Below are positions 1-13,485 of a DNA stretch of 64,000 nucleotides, in pieces. The translations under genes were made by a program, and so were the position numbers. The first letter of the stretch is position 1; every line of letters begins with the position of its first letter. Below the pieces are notes generated by a model that made no database searches, was not told the DNA's origin, and was given only the letters and a program-made list of their open reading frames with translations. This stretch comes from Brugia malayi. Taxonomy: Eukaryota > Nematoda > Chromadorea > Rhabditida > Onchocercidae. The stretch is taken from the NCBI RefSeq assembly GCF_000002995.4, contig NW_025062284.1, positions 310,001 to 374,000 of the forward strand, read 5' to 3'.

Positions 1-2919
1 AACTAGAAAAAACCAAGAAAAATCCCAAGTCAAGCTCACCATTATCCCGGACCATATCATTCAGTATCAAACAGCAGATGCATAACATTTATGAGTTTCA
101 TTTATTAAATTAAAATCACACAAATATTTTACCTCGAGATCACCATGTTCAATGAGCAAATGAACCCGTTTATGATAACTTTCATGTTGCTCCATTGCCT
201 TGCGATCTGCGAAAGTTCTCAAACAAACCTAAATCAAACATATTATACTTACATCATTTGAACAAGTTTCATTCTTTTAACAGTAACAAATATATTCATT
301 TGTTGTGTAAAATATATTCATTACCATGAAAAATATTCATGGGGAAAAACAGTAGAACAAATATGCTTTGAGAACCGCAAAACTCGAACTGTAAAAGAAT
401 TACAATCTCATTAAGTCTATTTATTCTACAGAAGAATGAAACTTACTTCGCAAAACAATGGCCGCTCAGTTCTTGCCATCGGATGTTCAATATCAATATG
501 TTCCACGCATTCCAACCTTGACATGAAGACTACTTTACAGATGGGACAATCAAAACGTTCAAATGACAATGCACGGGCTTGTTCGAATATTTCGTCAAGA
601 TTAAATGAATTTTCTTCAGCTGATTTTAATAATTCTGATAGTCTTCGCATCTACAAATGAAATTATTAATCTGGAATTCACATAATTATGATTGCAAGTT
701 CCTGAGTTATTTCGAAACATATAATTGGAAGTTACAAAGAAACTTAATAAATGCAGTCTAGACAAATGGAAATAATTCGATAGTGCACAAAGTCAATAAG
801 TTTCAAGAAAATGTGTTTTTGAAACATGTTTCTTCATTGAAGTCAATTTTGCGTGAAAATTATATGATCAATGTGCTACAATCTTCTTAGATCTTTCTTC
901 TAATCTCACTCTTCTGATGGAAACTAACTTTAATCCTCCATTAACCCTCCCTAATTGAATATTTTTCTTTTTTTGTTACCTTTTCAACTATGGGAGCACT
1001 TGGTAATAATTCTCCACGTCGAATTTTTTCAATCCACGGCCGCGCATCAGGACCTAAACCAAGTTTTCGCTTTCGTGGACGACTTGGAGGTGTGAAAAAG
1101 GGTTCACCGGCGCTACGCACTATTATGGCATCATCAGGAATATCTGCTGGTGGCCTTCGATTGCTGTAATAATAGAGATATCAATTAAAAATGATAAAGG
1201 TGGAAATCAGAAGCAATATTAAAATCAAACATTTAGTATAATTGTGTCCTTTCAAAAAATTCATTTTTCAACTTTTAATGTCTTTTTTAACGTACAAAAA
1301 AGAAATAAATTATACAATTTTATTATTACATGACTTTAGACAAGCCAAAGCTATCTATTTTTCCATAATTACAAAGATGAGTTAAGGTGGAAGAATATAA
1401 AGAAAGCATTCTTAAAATAACCATTTATAATGCAATCAAAATCGACAAATAATTTAAATTATAATTCCACATCTAAATTATAATCCCCATATGAGTAATA
1501 CAGATCTTACAGGTACAAGTCCCTACGCGAATTAGACTTTATGGAAATTATGGGGCAAACTTCAACCTGGTGTAATCCTAATGTTCATTCAAATAAATTA
1601 GGAGAATTGGTTGTTTACCTTGCAAACGGCTTCCAGGCTTCTTCAAGTTCTTCCTTTGTTGAAACATGTGTTTTCAAATGTTTCTTTAAATTACCCTTAA
1701 GTCTGCATGTTTTGCCGCAGTAAGGACACGCATGAGGAGTGAACCCACTATGTACCGAGCGATGCTCAAATAAATTCGATTTAAACCGAAATGCTTTCCC
1801 GCAAATATCACAGCCAAACGGTTTTTGATCTGTATGAATTACAGCATGTTGTTGCAGGCCTAAAACTATCAGATTGCACTCCTTCTTAATTTTTGAAGAA
1901 AATCATAGAAATTCTAAAGAACTGCATTGGTGAGCTTCGAATGATCAATGCACGCGCATAGTTCTCAAACTACCTATGTGGATCTCGAGACATATGATTT
2001 TTATGTGCACAACTTGCACAATTTAATTCTTCGTTCACAATTTTTAACTTCTAAAATATGGAATCTTTCTCGCATACCGGTGTAACTTCTATGGTGAACA
2101 AATAAATGAGGAAAGTGAAAGCATCTATAAAAACCATTTACTAATTGTTCCAAATACTTTCACTTTAAGGATAATTAAAGCTTTTAGAATTCATTAATGA
2201 AACCGAGAAATGGAAATTTATCAACTGATTCATTCTACAGTTATGAAAAATTGACAAGGAAAGAATGGGGCGAAAATGTTTACCTTTAAACGAAACAAAA
2301 ATTTTGTTGCATATATTACATTGATGTACAGCCCGTGGTTGGGTATGATGTGGAGTATCATCGTCGGTACCAAACTTGAAAAAAGATTACGTTAACAGTT
2401 TTAAATACAGCATGTTAAAATAAATGTCAGAATTTTAGGAATAATCAAAATTCTAATATAAATTCTAATATCCAGTCAACCGAAACCCACAGAATCGATA
2501 CAGACTAAAATTCTTGCAGTGGTAGGGAACTCAAACTTATTTCTTAACGAATACCCAAAGTTGTCATAGTTTGGAAGAGTTTCAAAATTAGTGTAAAATG
2601 CAAAATGAATGCAAGAAGCGAGTTTTATGAACTTGAATGCAGGTGGCAGAAACTCTAAAAAACTCATGTTAGTTTTTGTCGTCAGATTAAATGAATACTG
2701 AAATTTACTTCATGTTCAGTAGCATATGTAGGATCGTGGAGATCATCATCCATTCGCCGTAAGTCGTCATGCTCTGGATCCATCTGTTGATGATAAACAA
2801 CCCCATCTGGTGTTACATGTCCTCCTGCCATGTCGTTGTGATGTAAAGCCATAACATGAACAGTACATCCAGATAATTCAAGATCACAGCGAATCCTTCC
2901 TTTTTTTTCTTCCAATATA
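1..2919 (-). CDS. C2H2 zinc-finger protein, five fingers (3' end off the window)
   Basis: A probable nuclear DNA-binding protein read on the minus strand. Phase-consistent exons are 2919-2709, 2374-2284, 1859-1619, 1163-980, 650-447 and 228-133. A good acceptor at 3-4 suggests the gene continues past the left edge. Fingers in order are CNICNKIF..H-x3-H (split across two exons), CDICGKAF..H-x3-H, CPYCGKTC..H-x3-H, then, after a linker with a basic nuclear-localisation-like stretch RPRKRKLG, CPICKVVF..H-x4-H and CEVCLRTF..H-x3-H. The last finger is also rebuilt across an intron, which supports the splicing. The region before finger 1 is His/Asp rich. The N-terminus is unresolved: the first exon shown opens at a weak acceptor near 2920, and the first in-frame ATG is at 2852. 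The first three fingers form a tight cluster and the last two are degenerate and spaced. I do not recognise the orthologue. The family call is strong and the ends are not. Confidence 0.85.
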
Positions 2920-4108
2920 CTCAACAAATTATTCTATGTTACTAGTACTTTTACCTGGAATGTCCTGAAAATTAAATTCGAATATTCTATGATAATACAT
3001 GGCTGAGATGAAGTAATGACAACAAATGACTGTTGCGACTTTTCATACAGAATGATCCCTCTTCCCGAAAAACTGACTCATAATCTGTAAATTCAGTTCT
3101 TTGAGTGACATGAGTTGAACCTAATAGGAAAAACCTAGGAATACAAGAATAAGCCGTGCTATCTTGGAACCAAGAAAGAATATGACCCGAATTTGGAAAG
3201 ATTAAGCATATCGTTGTTTGCAAAACTGCGAAAAAATAGTTAATTTCTCGCGAAGTATCATATTCATCAGCTTAAATTTATCAAAGTCTAGCAAAAACGA
3301 GATTAAATCATCACTAGGTAAGTGACTTTTCCGGGAAGCAAGCAAACCCAAAAAGTCACGATGATCAAGGTATTCAATCAAGGAAAAAATGTTAATCCTA
3401 ATGTTTTTCTTAATTCAGCTTATCCCTTCTTCTACCATATCTTAAGACACATTCTGAATTATAATTTAGCTGCCTATGTTAAAATAGCGTTGATGCTAAA
3501 TGTAGGTAAAATGGAATAAAAAAAAAAAAAAAAACCGGACGTGAATCTTTATTCGGAAAATCCGAAATTTAAACAATAGCTACTTTCGAACATAAACTAC
3601 AGAAAATAAGTGTCTTCATTACGACTACTGCGTACTACCAATCTAACATTGCATCGTAAATTAGAAAACCAAAAGTGGCACTTAAAATGCTTTCTAAATC
3701 AGCACTATTCAAATTAATTCTTTTGTTTTTTTATCAAAACAAAAGCAAGGGTCAACAGTTAAACAATGAAAGGAGCTAGAACAATGAGTGTGTCTTAAAA
3801 ATTCTGTAAAGAGCAATCTGAAATGTAAATGTGTCTCATCATCATTGGTAACGAAGAAGGATTTCGTTCGTTAGATCATATCTTCATAAAATGTTAAAGG
3901 TAGAAGAAAATTCAAAAAAAAAAAAAACTATACAAGCAAAGGAAATGGGAAAAGAAATGGGAAAACAAATGAAACACTACTAGAAAAATAATTTTAGTCC
4001 ATAAAGAACAAAAATTTTGCGTCATTGAAAAAGAACAAGTAAAATACAGAAGGGAAGTTTACAAATGACCTCACACAAATAAAATCATTTAGTTGCAATA
4101 AGTTGCTC

Positions 4109-4145
4109 AAAAAATCCAGCAAAAGCATACTTTGCTGGATTTTTT
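4109..4145. repeat. Perfect 15-bp inverted repeat (hairpin, 7-nt loop)
   Basis: Positions 4109-4123 are the exact reverse complement of 4131-4145 (core TCCAGCAAA / TTTGCTGGA), flanked by runs of A and T so that the whole element ends in T6 on the plus strand. It lies in the intergenic region upstream of the PTPA gene. Its function is unknown. It could form a stem-loop in DNA or RNA, or be a remnant of a small palindromic element. Confidence 0.7.
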
Positions 4146-4989
4146 CTATCTCGACTACAATTTCAATATAAGCTAATTGTTATTACAGATAAAGGAATAA
4201 GTATCCAGCAGTCCTATTTGACATTTCATTACAAGCAAGGGATGAGAGAATGAATATTCACTGATACGGTAAGTAGGGTACACTATTACAAAATCGTCAA
4301 AACATCGCGATATTCAGTTCAGTACACTCTTTGAGGGTAGCATTACTACAGATCAGACATTCTACACAATGTCCTCTTGTAGAACTGAAGATGTCCTCTT
4401 GTAATCATTTAACTTATCAAACAATAGACGGTGAAATGTAACAGAAGAAAGCGATATTCAAGAGGAATAAGCCGAGAACAACGACATTAGGAATGGAAGC
4501 ATAATGAATATATAAATATGTCAATAGTTTCTGCTAAAGTTTGTTATGCTTCATTTCTATCAAATATAAGTAAAAGGTCAAAGGACTGGCAAACTCATTA
4601 GGGAAGTCAATTTAAATGAATTTCAAGTAAAAAGTCACTCTTAACTGCTCATGTGAATGTCGCTGTGTTTTAAATGTTTAAATGCATATGTATGCAATAT
4701 ATATGCTTTAAACTAACTGTAAATAAATGGAGATTAAGCTTCTAGCAGATTAAACTTTTTTGATTTTTATCAAATTAAACTTTTCACGCGATTGAAACGT
4801 CGAAATAAATTAAACAATTTTAAAAAAAAAAAACAAATGTAAAAAGAAAACTTTGAAAAAAAGACAATTACAGGAACCCAACAGATCAGTCATAAATTTG
4901 AAGGAAATAAAATTCCCGCGGTTACCACAACTCAGCAACAATGCATGAAAACTTTTCCAAGTCATACAACAAGATATATGGTTATTTTA

Positions 4990-5410
4990 AAGAATATCAA
5001 ACATTTCACACATACATGCATGCATATACACCCACACACATACACACACGGGCATGTATGCATGTGAACATACATCCGCGTGCTTACACAGACCAGCCAC
5101 ACACACACACACACGTACATTAACTTGCATAAATGTATGGTAGATGTACACTGCACACACACACACACACACATACATACATCTATATATAATCCAATAT
5201 ATATGCATGTACGCAAAGGCATAATAAGCATGTGGACGTCCACAGACGTGAAGCACTCACGGAACATTCACACGCACGTGTGTGTATCCCACATGCACAT
5301 CCATGCAGATGACACACATATGAACATTCACTGACATACATTCACGCGGGTGGGACGATATGGTACCATACAGTATCGACCGGAACACATACATACATAC
5401 ATACACCGAC
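4990..5410. repeat. CA/CATA-rich simple-sequence region
   Basis: Interrupted (CA)n and (CATA)n tracts, the longest pure ones around 5099-5116 and 5153-5172, with a (CATA)n run at 5387-5404. The overlapping open frames on both strands are Thr-His or Cys-Val repeats typical of CA microsatellites and are not genes. Confidence 0.85.
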
Positions 5411-6053
5411 AGACACAGACACGACACTACGATAGGGCGACGGCCATGGAGACGGTAGGGAGAAGAGAAGAAGCAGTGCGTCCTCATCGCTTCGCCACAA
5501 CACACTATCACTCTCCGCTCCTCCACTTCCTCTTTGCTTCTCTGCGAATGCTCTCTACTCGTGTCAGCACAGCATGAAACATCATTTCCTCTCAATGTCT
5601 CTGCTCTCATACAATCACGCACTTTCTTTTTTTCTCTGCTATCCTGCGTCATTGTTGTCGTAAAATACTCAATGGCTAGAGCAAACATATCAGAGTGTTA
5701 TAGGAAGAAAAGGCGGTAATATGAATGTTGGCTGCATGCCAATTCATTCCACTGTTGCTTTTGCGCCTTTCTTCGTTGGCGGTTTTGTCCTGTCCATCTA
5801 ACTTTAACTTAACTACGGGAATTTAATGAACTTTCTAGAAGGGTAGTATACATCATGCTTAATTTTTATTCTACTTGTTGCACTACACATAGTCTAATTG
5901 CGTTTTATTTAATTTCGAGTTATTCTGAATAAACTTTCAATAATTTATAGATCATTTAACGCCGATGCATTATTTGTAAATTCATTGTTTGCTGCTAATA
6001 AACTGATTGTAGGCACTCTATCGAGTTGGAAATATTCAGATAAAACGGAACCG

Positions 6054-9026
6054 ATGAATGGCATTTCAGGTAAATCGGCCAAAGAAGCGATTTGCTGTCC
6101 AGAACGTCATATTTTGTCCGTATTCGATCTTACAAAATGGTGCCGCTCAAAGGTTAATTCATTTGTTTGTTTAATTCGAGCAATTTCTTACTTTTTTGTG
6201 CATCAGGGATGCAACTTTGATAGAATGCTATTCTTATTTCTCATTGTTCCGAAATAGTTTTCCACTTATTTAGAACTTTTTGGATACACATCCTGAAAAG
6301 AGTTGTGATAAGATTGTTTGTTCGTGTTTATGTAAATATAAACATTGACTACCAAGAACAAATTTGCTCAAGACAACGATAAAATAAAGAAAGAAACAGA
6401 GCAGTAATATGCTCTTTTAATTGATTAAACAATTTTCATGAGTAATCACAAAGCAAAAACTAATTATTGAGTAGAATATTAATTTAGTGAAAATTTTCAA
6501 TCAGTGCTCTGAGATGCTGTTTATGGCGTAGACTATTCATATTTGTTATATGTTGAAAGTGTTGAGATAGTATTTTAACAAATTCAATTACCTTTTGATG
6601 AGAGATCATTAATATTCTATATCATCCCATATTTCATTATCTGCGGTTTTATGTGATAAGATATTTAGAGACTTTTCAGGCTTATATGGAATATATGGCA
6701 ATGGTAAATGAACTGAATGATGCAGTGAAAGGTGTTATGTCAACGGAAGATATTCCTATCAGTCCAAAAGTTATGGATGCAATTGACATTTTGGACGATC
6801 TTCAGGTTTCTTATGCTTTTTTATTATCGGTAGCAAATTTTAAAACGACATTTTGTAAAGAAGCATATTTTCGTTTGTTCTCTTACTAAGTAGCGTTCTA
6901 CCTTTTTGCGATGTTGTATACATGCCTTACTTAAATCATTAATGACATTTATTATATTCTAATTTTTCTTGCCATCTTAACATCAGATTACACTGCTTGC
7001 CTTTATCACTGAAACGATTCTTCCAAAAACTCGATAACAAATATTCTCAGATCAAATAATAATGATTATTTTTTAGAAATGGACACTTGAATATCCTCCA
7101 GAAGATATGGGAACACAGCGTTTCGGTAATGTTGCATTTCGTAAATGGTATGATCGTCTAACAGAGGTTTCGCATTTTCATGAATTTTCATTTATGAATT
7201 TAAGTAGTATTCATGCAGACAATTAATTTTTCGTTAAATTACTTAATTTTTGATTTGCTTTTTTAGGAAGCTGATGATATAATTTATGGCCTTTTGACTG
7301 CAGAAAAAAAAGGCTTCGTCGTGGAATTACTTCCATACTTTTTGAATTCATTCGGCAATGCAACGCGAATTGATTACGGATCAGGTTGCACATTTTTACT
7401 TTACATTGATTTTTCTGAATATTCTTTTTGAAAATTTACTTTATATCGAAATGATCTATGGTGATTAAAAAGACTGGTGGTTTTTCTTGATTTGTGTTTA
7501 TTCTACAATGCATTCAAAAATCTTTTAGGACATGAAGCCTCCTTTCTAATATTTATGTTTTGTCTCCGTAAATTGGGCGTATTTGTGCCATCAGATAATC
7601 GCTCACTTGTCCTTCGATTATTTCTAAAGTAAGGTTACATGATCGTTTAAATAAACTATAGATTATTGATGAACATAACTACTTTGTCCTTTATTTCATT
7701 TATTATGATTGATTTCTGAAATTTATGTATTATTTTCTAGAGCTTTTATCAATAACGTTATTATGCTGCAACTTGTTGAACGGATAAATTCTTATTTTGA
7801 AGTTTGTCAATGATCGGTGTTTTGTCTCTTTTGTATTCTGCATATCCTTTTTCAGATATATACGATTAATACGGTGTCTTCAAACTACTTATAGAATGGA
7901 ACCAGCTGGAAGCCGAGGTGTACATGCACTGGACGATTTTCAGTTCATACCTTTTCTCTGGGGTAGTTCCCAACTTATCGGTAGGTAATTGTCTGAAAAA
8001 ATATCATGAATAAAAACTTACGTTTTATCTTTGTTGCCAGACTTCTTACAGTCTTTTCGCTCTATTCTTTATTATAGGAAATAAACGATTGGTACCAGAG
8101 TCTTACTTGAAGCCTGATATTGTCGAAATGCACTCTTCAAGAAATCTATTTTTTGATGCTATCCAGTATATCAATACCGTAAGATTAATCATATAAATAA
8201 AAGGGGGTATTTATAGATCAGCTCGATAATCTGCAGTAATGATGTCATTTATAAGTTTTCAGATTTTTTCTTTGAACCGTAAATTCTTTCTCCGCTACTG
8301 AATGCCAAATATTTCGGAAAAACAATGTAAATGATTACTTATTCTGAAAAAAATAGAAGAACTATCATTTTTTTTTGTTTTGAGCAATCTGGTATTGAGA
8401 TTCCAACATCATTTTTGATTTTTAGACAAAAAATGGTCCCTTTCATGAGCATTCAAATCAATTGTGGAATATTAGCGCTGTACAAACTTGGGAAAAGATA
8501 AATTCTGGCTTGTTCAAGATGTATGAAGCTGAGGTAATCTTTATCAGTTAGTGTAGTAGCTTTCTCATGTTTTTCGGCATCTGCTTTACTCAGAAAGTTT
8601 TCGACATCTACTCAGAAAAATATTGACCAAAAATTGTTTGATAATGCTGAAAATTACATGAAATAAAATGGCAGAATTATGTTAAAGACAATATAGAATT
8701 GATGAGAGTATATTCTAAAATTAAAAAAAAAATGTCGATTGAGAATGAGAGCTGAGCGAATGAAAGCTGAAGGTACAAAAAGCTGAAAAGATAGAGTAAG
8801 GCAGTACTTCTCATGAATTGATTTTCTCTAAATTGTCAAAGTTGTTATTATTATTTATCTTTATTATGTGATTTCTCAGTTTGATTTTTAGGTGCTCAAG
8901 AAGTTCCCAGTAGTGCAACACTTTCAGTTTGGATCTTTGTTTTCAATAGAACCAGTCAAAGAAATGGACGATCCGAACCTCATTGGTACGGGCAATGATG
9001 TCACAACGTCTCCAGCTTCTAAATAA
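6054..9026 (+). CDS. PTPA: Serine/threonine-protein phosphatase 2A activator (PTPA)
   Basis: PTPA is a cytoplasmic/nuclear peptidyl-prolyl-isomerase-type chaperone that helps activate the PP2A catalytic subunit. Nine exons keep phase: 6054-6152, 6680-6805, 7077-7166, 7267-7384, 7529-7628, 7856-7980, 8078-8178, 8426-8533 and 8892-9026, giving 333 residues, normal for the family. Diagnostic stretches appear in family order: FDLTKWCRSK, QRFGNVAFRKWYDRL, NATRIDYGSGHE, TYRMEPAGSRGVHALDDF, FLWGSSQLIG, GPFHEHSNQLWNIS and FPVVQHFQFGSLF. The 7628/7856 junction was chosen because it aligns with the known family without a gap; using the exon-like stretch at 7741-7757 would not keep phase. The start at 6054 is the first in-frame ATG of the first exon; an upstream acceptor near 6013 leaves room for 5' UTR splicing. 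AATAAA-like signals follow at about 9240. All core motifs are intact, so it should be functional. Confidence 0.95.
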
Positions 9027-10822
9027 ATTAGCTTTTAAAAATGTATATGGAATGTCTGCTATGTTGGTGGTGAAAGGATGTTATAGAGTATTTAGCAGAT
9101 AGTTTGTATCATATCGTGATTTTATTATATCGTATGTATTTGCACTCAAAATTTTACCAATCCAAGGACATGAAAATGAAATGTCCACCATATATGGTGT
9201 ATATCTATTTTATATTCTAGCTTGTCATTTTAATAATTTTATAAATAAATATGTGGTAGTAAAATTTTTTGTTTTGTAAGTATAATAGAATGGTAGTTTT
9301 GATGATAATCATATATTTAATGCTTTTATATTTACGGTAAAGTAGGTGCATGATAATTTTTGGATAATGTATGTAAATTTTACTTTGTTGTTGTCATTAA
9401 TGTGTAATTTTTTTGTCGAGTAATATTTATTGATTTGAAGGATTGATTATCGATTTTTGGATTGATGTGTAGTACTGAGGTGATCGATTATTCAAAAAAG
9501 GGTGCATAGTGCTGGTCACTTTAATTTAATTCCAGAAATAGTTCAAGCAAATTTGAAGTGGTTAGTTCAGTTGCAGTTAAAGAGAGCAAAAATTATTAGA
9601 TGGATCGATATTCAAAATTGTATACATTATGTGGAGAACAGACATTATATACCATTGAAGTTGTTTATCGAGATCTACCAAAAAAATAAATGAATATTGT
9701 TTAGTTAATTGCGTTTAATTTTAGGATTGCATGTGACATATCTAACTTGGTTGTTATTGTCTGCTAGAGGAGATAGTTTTAAGCATTTCTTACCAGAATT
9801 TTCATTTTCAATAAAAGAATTGGATTTTATTGAAGAGGAGCACATTCTAAAACAACAGAAATATGATGCTACAGACAGATTTCAAGTAGAATTTTTTGTT
9901 TGTTTTTTCAAGTGTCCTCAAATAATGAAAAGAGCTGTATAAACAATAGCTGCATGAATTTTATTGAATTTCAAGTTTTGTGAGCAAGAGATTTAATCAT
10001 AAAAAAAAATCTTTTTTCCACTATAGTATCGAAATAATCAGATAAAAATACAAACATTTAGCTGTTTGATAATATAATAACTTTGTGAAGTTCAAGAAAA
10101 GATGGGTTTCACTTAAATGATTCAATTAAATTTCAATAAAATTCAATTAAGATAGCTGAGGAAGATGTCAAATCTTAAACTTATAACAATTTTCACTGCA
10201 TGCATATGTGCTGCAATTTACATTAGACTAGTAGCTTTTAATTCTGATAAGATGCTTCAATTCGAGATATCAATTGATCTTTGCAAATTGTTATCAGTAA
10301 TTTAGCTTTTGTTTAACTCTCATCCTTGTTTATGTTTATTATTTCTCGTTTTGTTTCATGCCAATCCATTAATTTATTGAAATGATTATGCAAATGTAAT
10401 CATATTTTGGTGGAAAAAAAATAATTTTTAAAATGTTAAAAGTTTGTTATCTACAAGCATTATTGTTTCCAAGAGCTACGGAAGTTGGTTGAATTCATTT
10501 TATTTTCTTTTTCTAAGTGCTTCCAAGATTGCCAGCTATCAAGGTTATTTATCTTGGAAGATTTATTTGTCCTGAAACTGGCCAACACGATGAATAAGTG
10601 TGAAAATGATTCAAATTATTAGAGCTTAATTAAAAACAACTTAAATGAGAAGCATCTTTCGAGACTTTTGCGCTTCCTCTATCAAAGCTGGCAATTTCAC
10701 CATTTTATAAGAAAGATATTTTTGTAATTGATCGAGAAGTAATTAACTTTACTTTGTTCGAGATTCCAAGAGTAAGTGATGATGATGATGTTGTTGTTTT
10801 AATTCAACTAATTATTTCTTAG
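9027..10822. other. Intergenic; no supported gene
   Basis: AT-rich sequence downstream of PTPA, including its likely 3' UTR and polyadenylation signals near 9240. Two short open frames (9502-9693 and 9709-9942) lack splice support and family similarity. The last part (about 10745-10822) is likely 5' UTR/intron of the next gene, ending in the acceptor just before its ATG. Confidence 0.5.
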
Positions 10823-12831
10823 ATGACTGATAACAACACAACAGAAATTCAAGTTGTACTACAGAAAGAAGCAATCGACGTCGATGATCAAACGATGACC
10901 AAAATTTCAACAAAATCAGTAAGATCTATGCAATATGAGTATTATCATCATATTACTAGCAGATAATCCATATAGTTCTCATTTCAAATTTTAAAATCAA
11001 ATTTTAAAATCAGACTTATCGTTTAATTTTTTAGTTCTCAAATTTCAATGTGTAAAAAAAAAAAAGTGGAAATGATGTATTCAGGAAGACAAAAAATTGA
11101 AAAAAAAAAATTATAAAAATTAAGTAAATAATGAAAAAGAATCATTTTTGATTAAGTGATAACGATTAGATTACAAACAATATTAAATTCAAATATTTTA
11201 ATACGATAAGTTTTTCCAATCTTTTTTTAAAGTAATATTTATTCCTCAATTAATTTCCAAGTTTCAATAATAATAATTGTTAATTACTTTCTTTTTTTGC
11301 CTTCTCATCATCAACCATACAGCGCTTCTTCATTACTTTATACTACTGAAAAATTGACAGTGACAGTAGCGCCCCACTTTCAGGTAAGAGGAAAATCGGA
11401 AATTGTACAAATAACTGATGAAAGTTTTACTGATGATCTCATCGAGATTGATGATGAGATGGAAATGAGTAAAATCAGCAATGATATGGTTAAAAAATTG
11501 CTAATGTGTGATAAAAATGAGCAAAAAATTGATGAAAATAAAAAAACTAAAGGTTAGAGCAGTAATTAAATTTAAAAATTTGCAATTTTAAGAAAAAAAT
11601 TTTTCCATTCTTAATTTTTACTTTATATAAATAACAATTTCTAATTTTAATTAATTTATGTTTGTCAGATAGTCTACCAAAAATATCGAAAGAGTATGAT
11701 GAGGTAGAATTGCTTCGAGAGATTGCCAAGAGGCCTCTGGAATGGTTTAAAAATATGAAAGATGTACCGGATGCTATTGCAAAAATTTATTATAAAGTAA
11801 AAGAAAAAAATAATAATAATAAAAAGAAGAATTTATTATTATTATTTAATTTGTTTAAATCAATCAAAAAATAATATTCTCATTATATGGTTCAATAAAT
11901 TTTATAAAAAAAATTTTTTTAAATTAAAATAATTTACAGCGATTTCCTTTGGTGATATGTTATCATTCAAATGTTAAGGATATCAGTCGTCGTTGGCAGC
12001 AATCAGAGATACGTATCAAAGAAACCGAAGAATTACTTTCGAATGTGAAATATGAAGATCGTTCCCTAGAGGAGGATCGTCTAGAGATTCTTGGAGAATT
12101 ATTGGATAAGGCAACTCAATCATTTGAAATTTTTGAAGAGCATGAAGTGAGCTATATTTTTTTTAAAAAAAGAATTTTAGTCATAGAATTGTTAGGAAAA
12201 ATTTTTGATAAATGAAGTTTAGCTAACATTGAAGTGGAAAAAAGAAAAGAAAGAAAAGAAGGAATTGATAAATTACTTAGTAGTAAAATTGAAAAATTAT
12301 TTGCAATAATTTGAAATTTATATGAAAGTTTGATTGTTAAAATGAAATCAATCATAAAATATGCTTGAATTTTTTTAATTTATTAAAATGCTTTATTTTA
12401 AAATAGTTGAAAAGTTTGCAGAATCGAAAAGTACCATATGGTCATCGAGTGGTTCTCGAAGCAAGATTGCTGATTGTTTTTAATAATGCTATTAATCTTA
12501 TTTATAAAATTATTAATGAATTTGACAAATTGAAAGGTGATCAAGTGGGTGTAAATGATGAAAGAGATGTAAGTACACGTTTAGAAGTGAACTGTACGTG
12601 ATACGTGCGTAATCTTTGAAATTAGCATTAAAATTATTCTGTCGAATTTCTTTTCATCAAAATCATCAAAATTTAGCAATTAAATGTGTTTTAATTTGAA
12701 TAATAAATAATCATTTAATGGCGCAAATGTGCTTTTTTTAGCAGCTCCGGTATGAAATTCGTTATTGTGATGCGGTTTATACGGAAGTGCATGAACGTTT
12801 CCTGAAATCATATCTGGAAATGGAATGGTGA
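10823..12831 (+). CDS. Unrecognised coiled-coil protein, about 283 aa
   Basis: Six exons keep phase: 10823-10918, 11384-11552, 11669-11796, 11940-12146, 12407-12568 and 12742-12831 (stop TGA). The ATG directly follows an acceptor (TTTCTTAG). The protein is hydrophilic. An acidic N-terminal third (TDDLIEIDDEMEM) is followed by LLREIAKRPLEWFKNM, then a long charged helical stretch (RRWQQSEIRIKETEELL and on to FEIFEEHE) with spectrin-repeat-like spacing, then VVLEARLLIVFNNAINLIYK and a C-terminus ending in LEMEW. No signal peptide or clear membrane segment is seen. The exon-1/exon-2 junction uses the acceptor at 11383; an upstream one near 11324 would break frame. I do not recognise the family. 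A structural or scaffold protein is possible, but no function is claimed. The splice phases agree throughout, so a real gene is likely. Confidence 0.7.
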
Positions 12832-13485
12832 AATGAGATTAGAAGGAAAATTTTCTTTGAAATAGTGATCAAAATTATAACACTGTAATAAAATATTTCG
12901 AATATTCATTATGTTAATCAAAACAAATTTCGGCTAATTTCATTTAGGAATTAAATTCTTAAAATTAATTAAAATTTAGACCCATATTTAAAGTTATAAA
13001 CAAAATTGTTAAACTGCAACCGTCTAACTAAACAATTAAATTCAAAAAAAAAAAAAAATTTCGCTGAAATTTTTGTGATGGAAAATGGAATATGAAATTT
13101 AATCAGTTTATTAACAAAATCAATTTTACTGTTTTGGGAAAGTTAAAAAGCAAATGGATTTAACCGGAAAACTGTTTGAGACCGTACTCGTGAACAACCT
13201 GAAATTCTCAATTACTTTTTTCGAAATTTGACATTATCGAATCATTTTACTACAATTTTATCAAATTCTAAGGAAACATTGCAAAAAACTTTTCAAATAT
13301 TTAATTGATTGTTTCTCAATTATACTTTACTGATCTCATCAGGGATCAAAAAAGAATCAATTTAAAAGACAAAAAGCAAAAATTGTCAACCACATTGTCC
13401 CCTTCCCTTCCTCTCGATGGTTTATCTTTAAAATCGATGCAAATTAAACGAAGTAGAATTGATAATATAAGAGATAAAATAACTA

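Larger units (their letters stand above)
2930..6053. other. Intergenic region between divergent zinc-finger and PTPA genes
   Basis: No coding exon could be supported over about 3.1 kb. Both flanking genes point away from it, so it should hold both promoters. It contains poly-A tracts (e.g. 3520-3536), a perfect 15-bp hairpin at 4109-4145, CA/TG and CATA simple repeats at about 5005-5410, and a locally GC-richer stretch at 5340-5760. Short open frames here are carried by the CA repeats and show no family resemblance. Confidence 0.6.

Noticed and set aside
7741..7757. Possible mini-exon (AFINN) between PTPA exons 5 and 6
   Set aside because: No donor keeps phase, and joining 7628 directly to 7856 aligns with the PTPA family without gaps.
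9502..9942. Two short plus-strand frames downstream of PTPA
   Set aside because: Non-ATG starts, no family similarity; probably 3' UTR or random frames.
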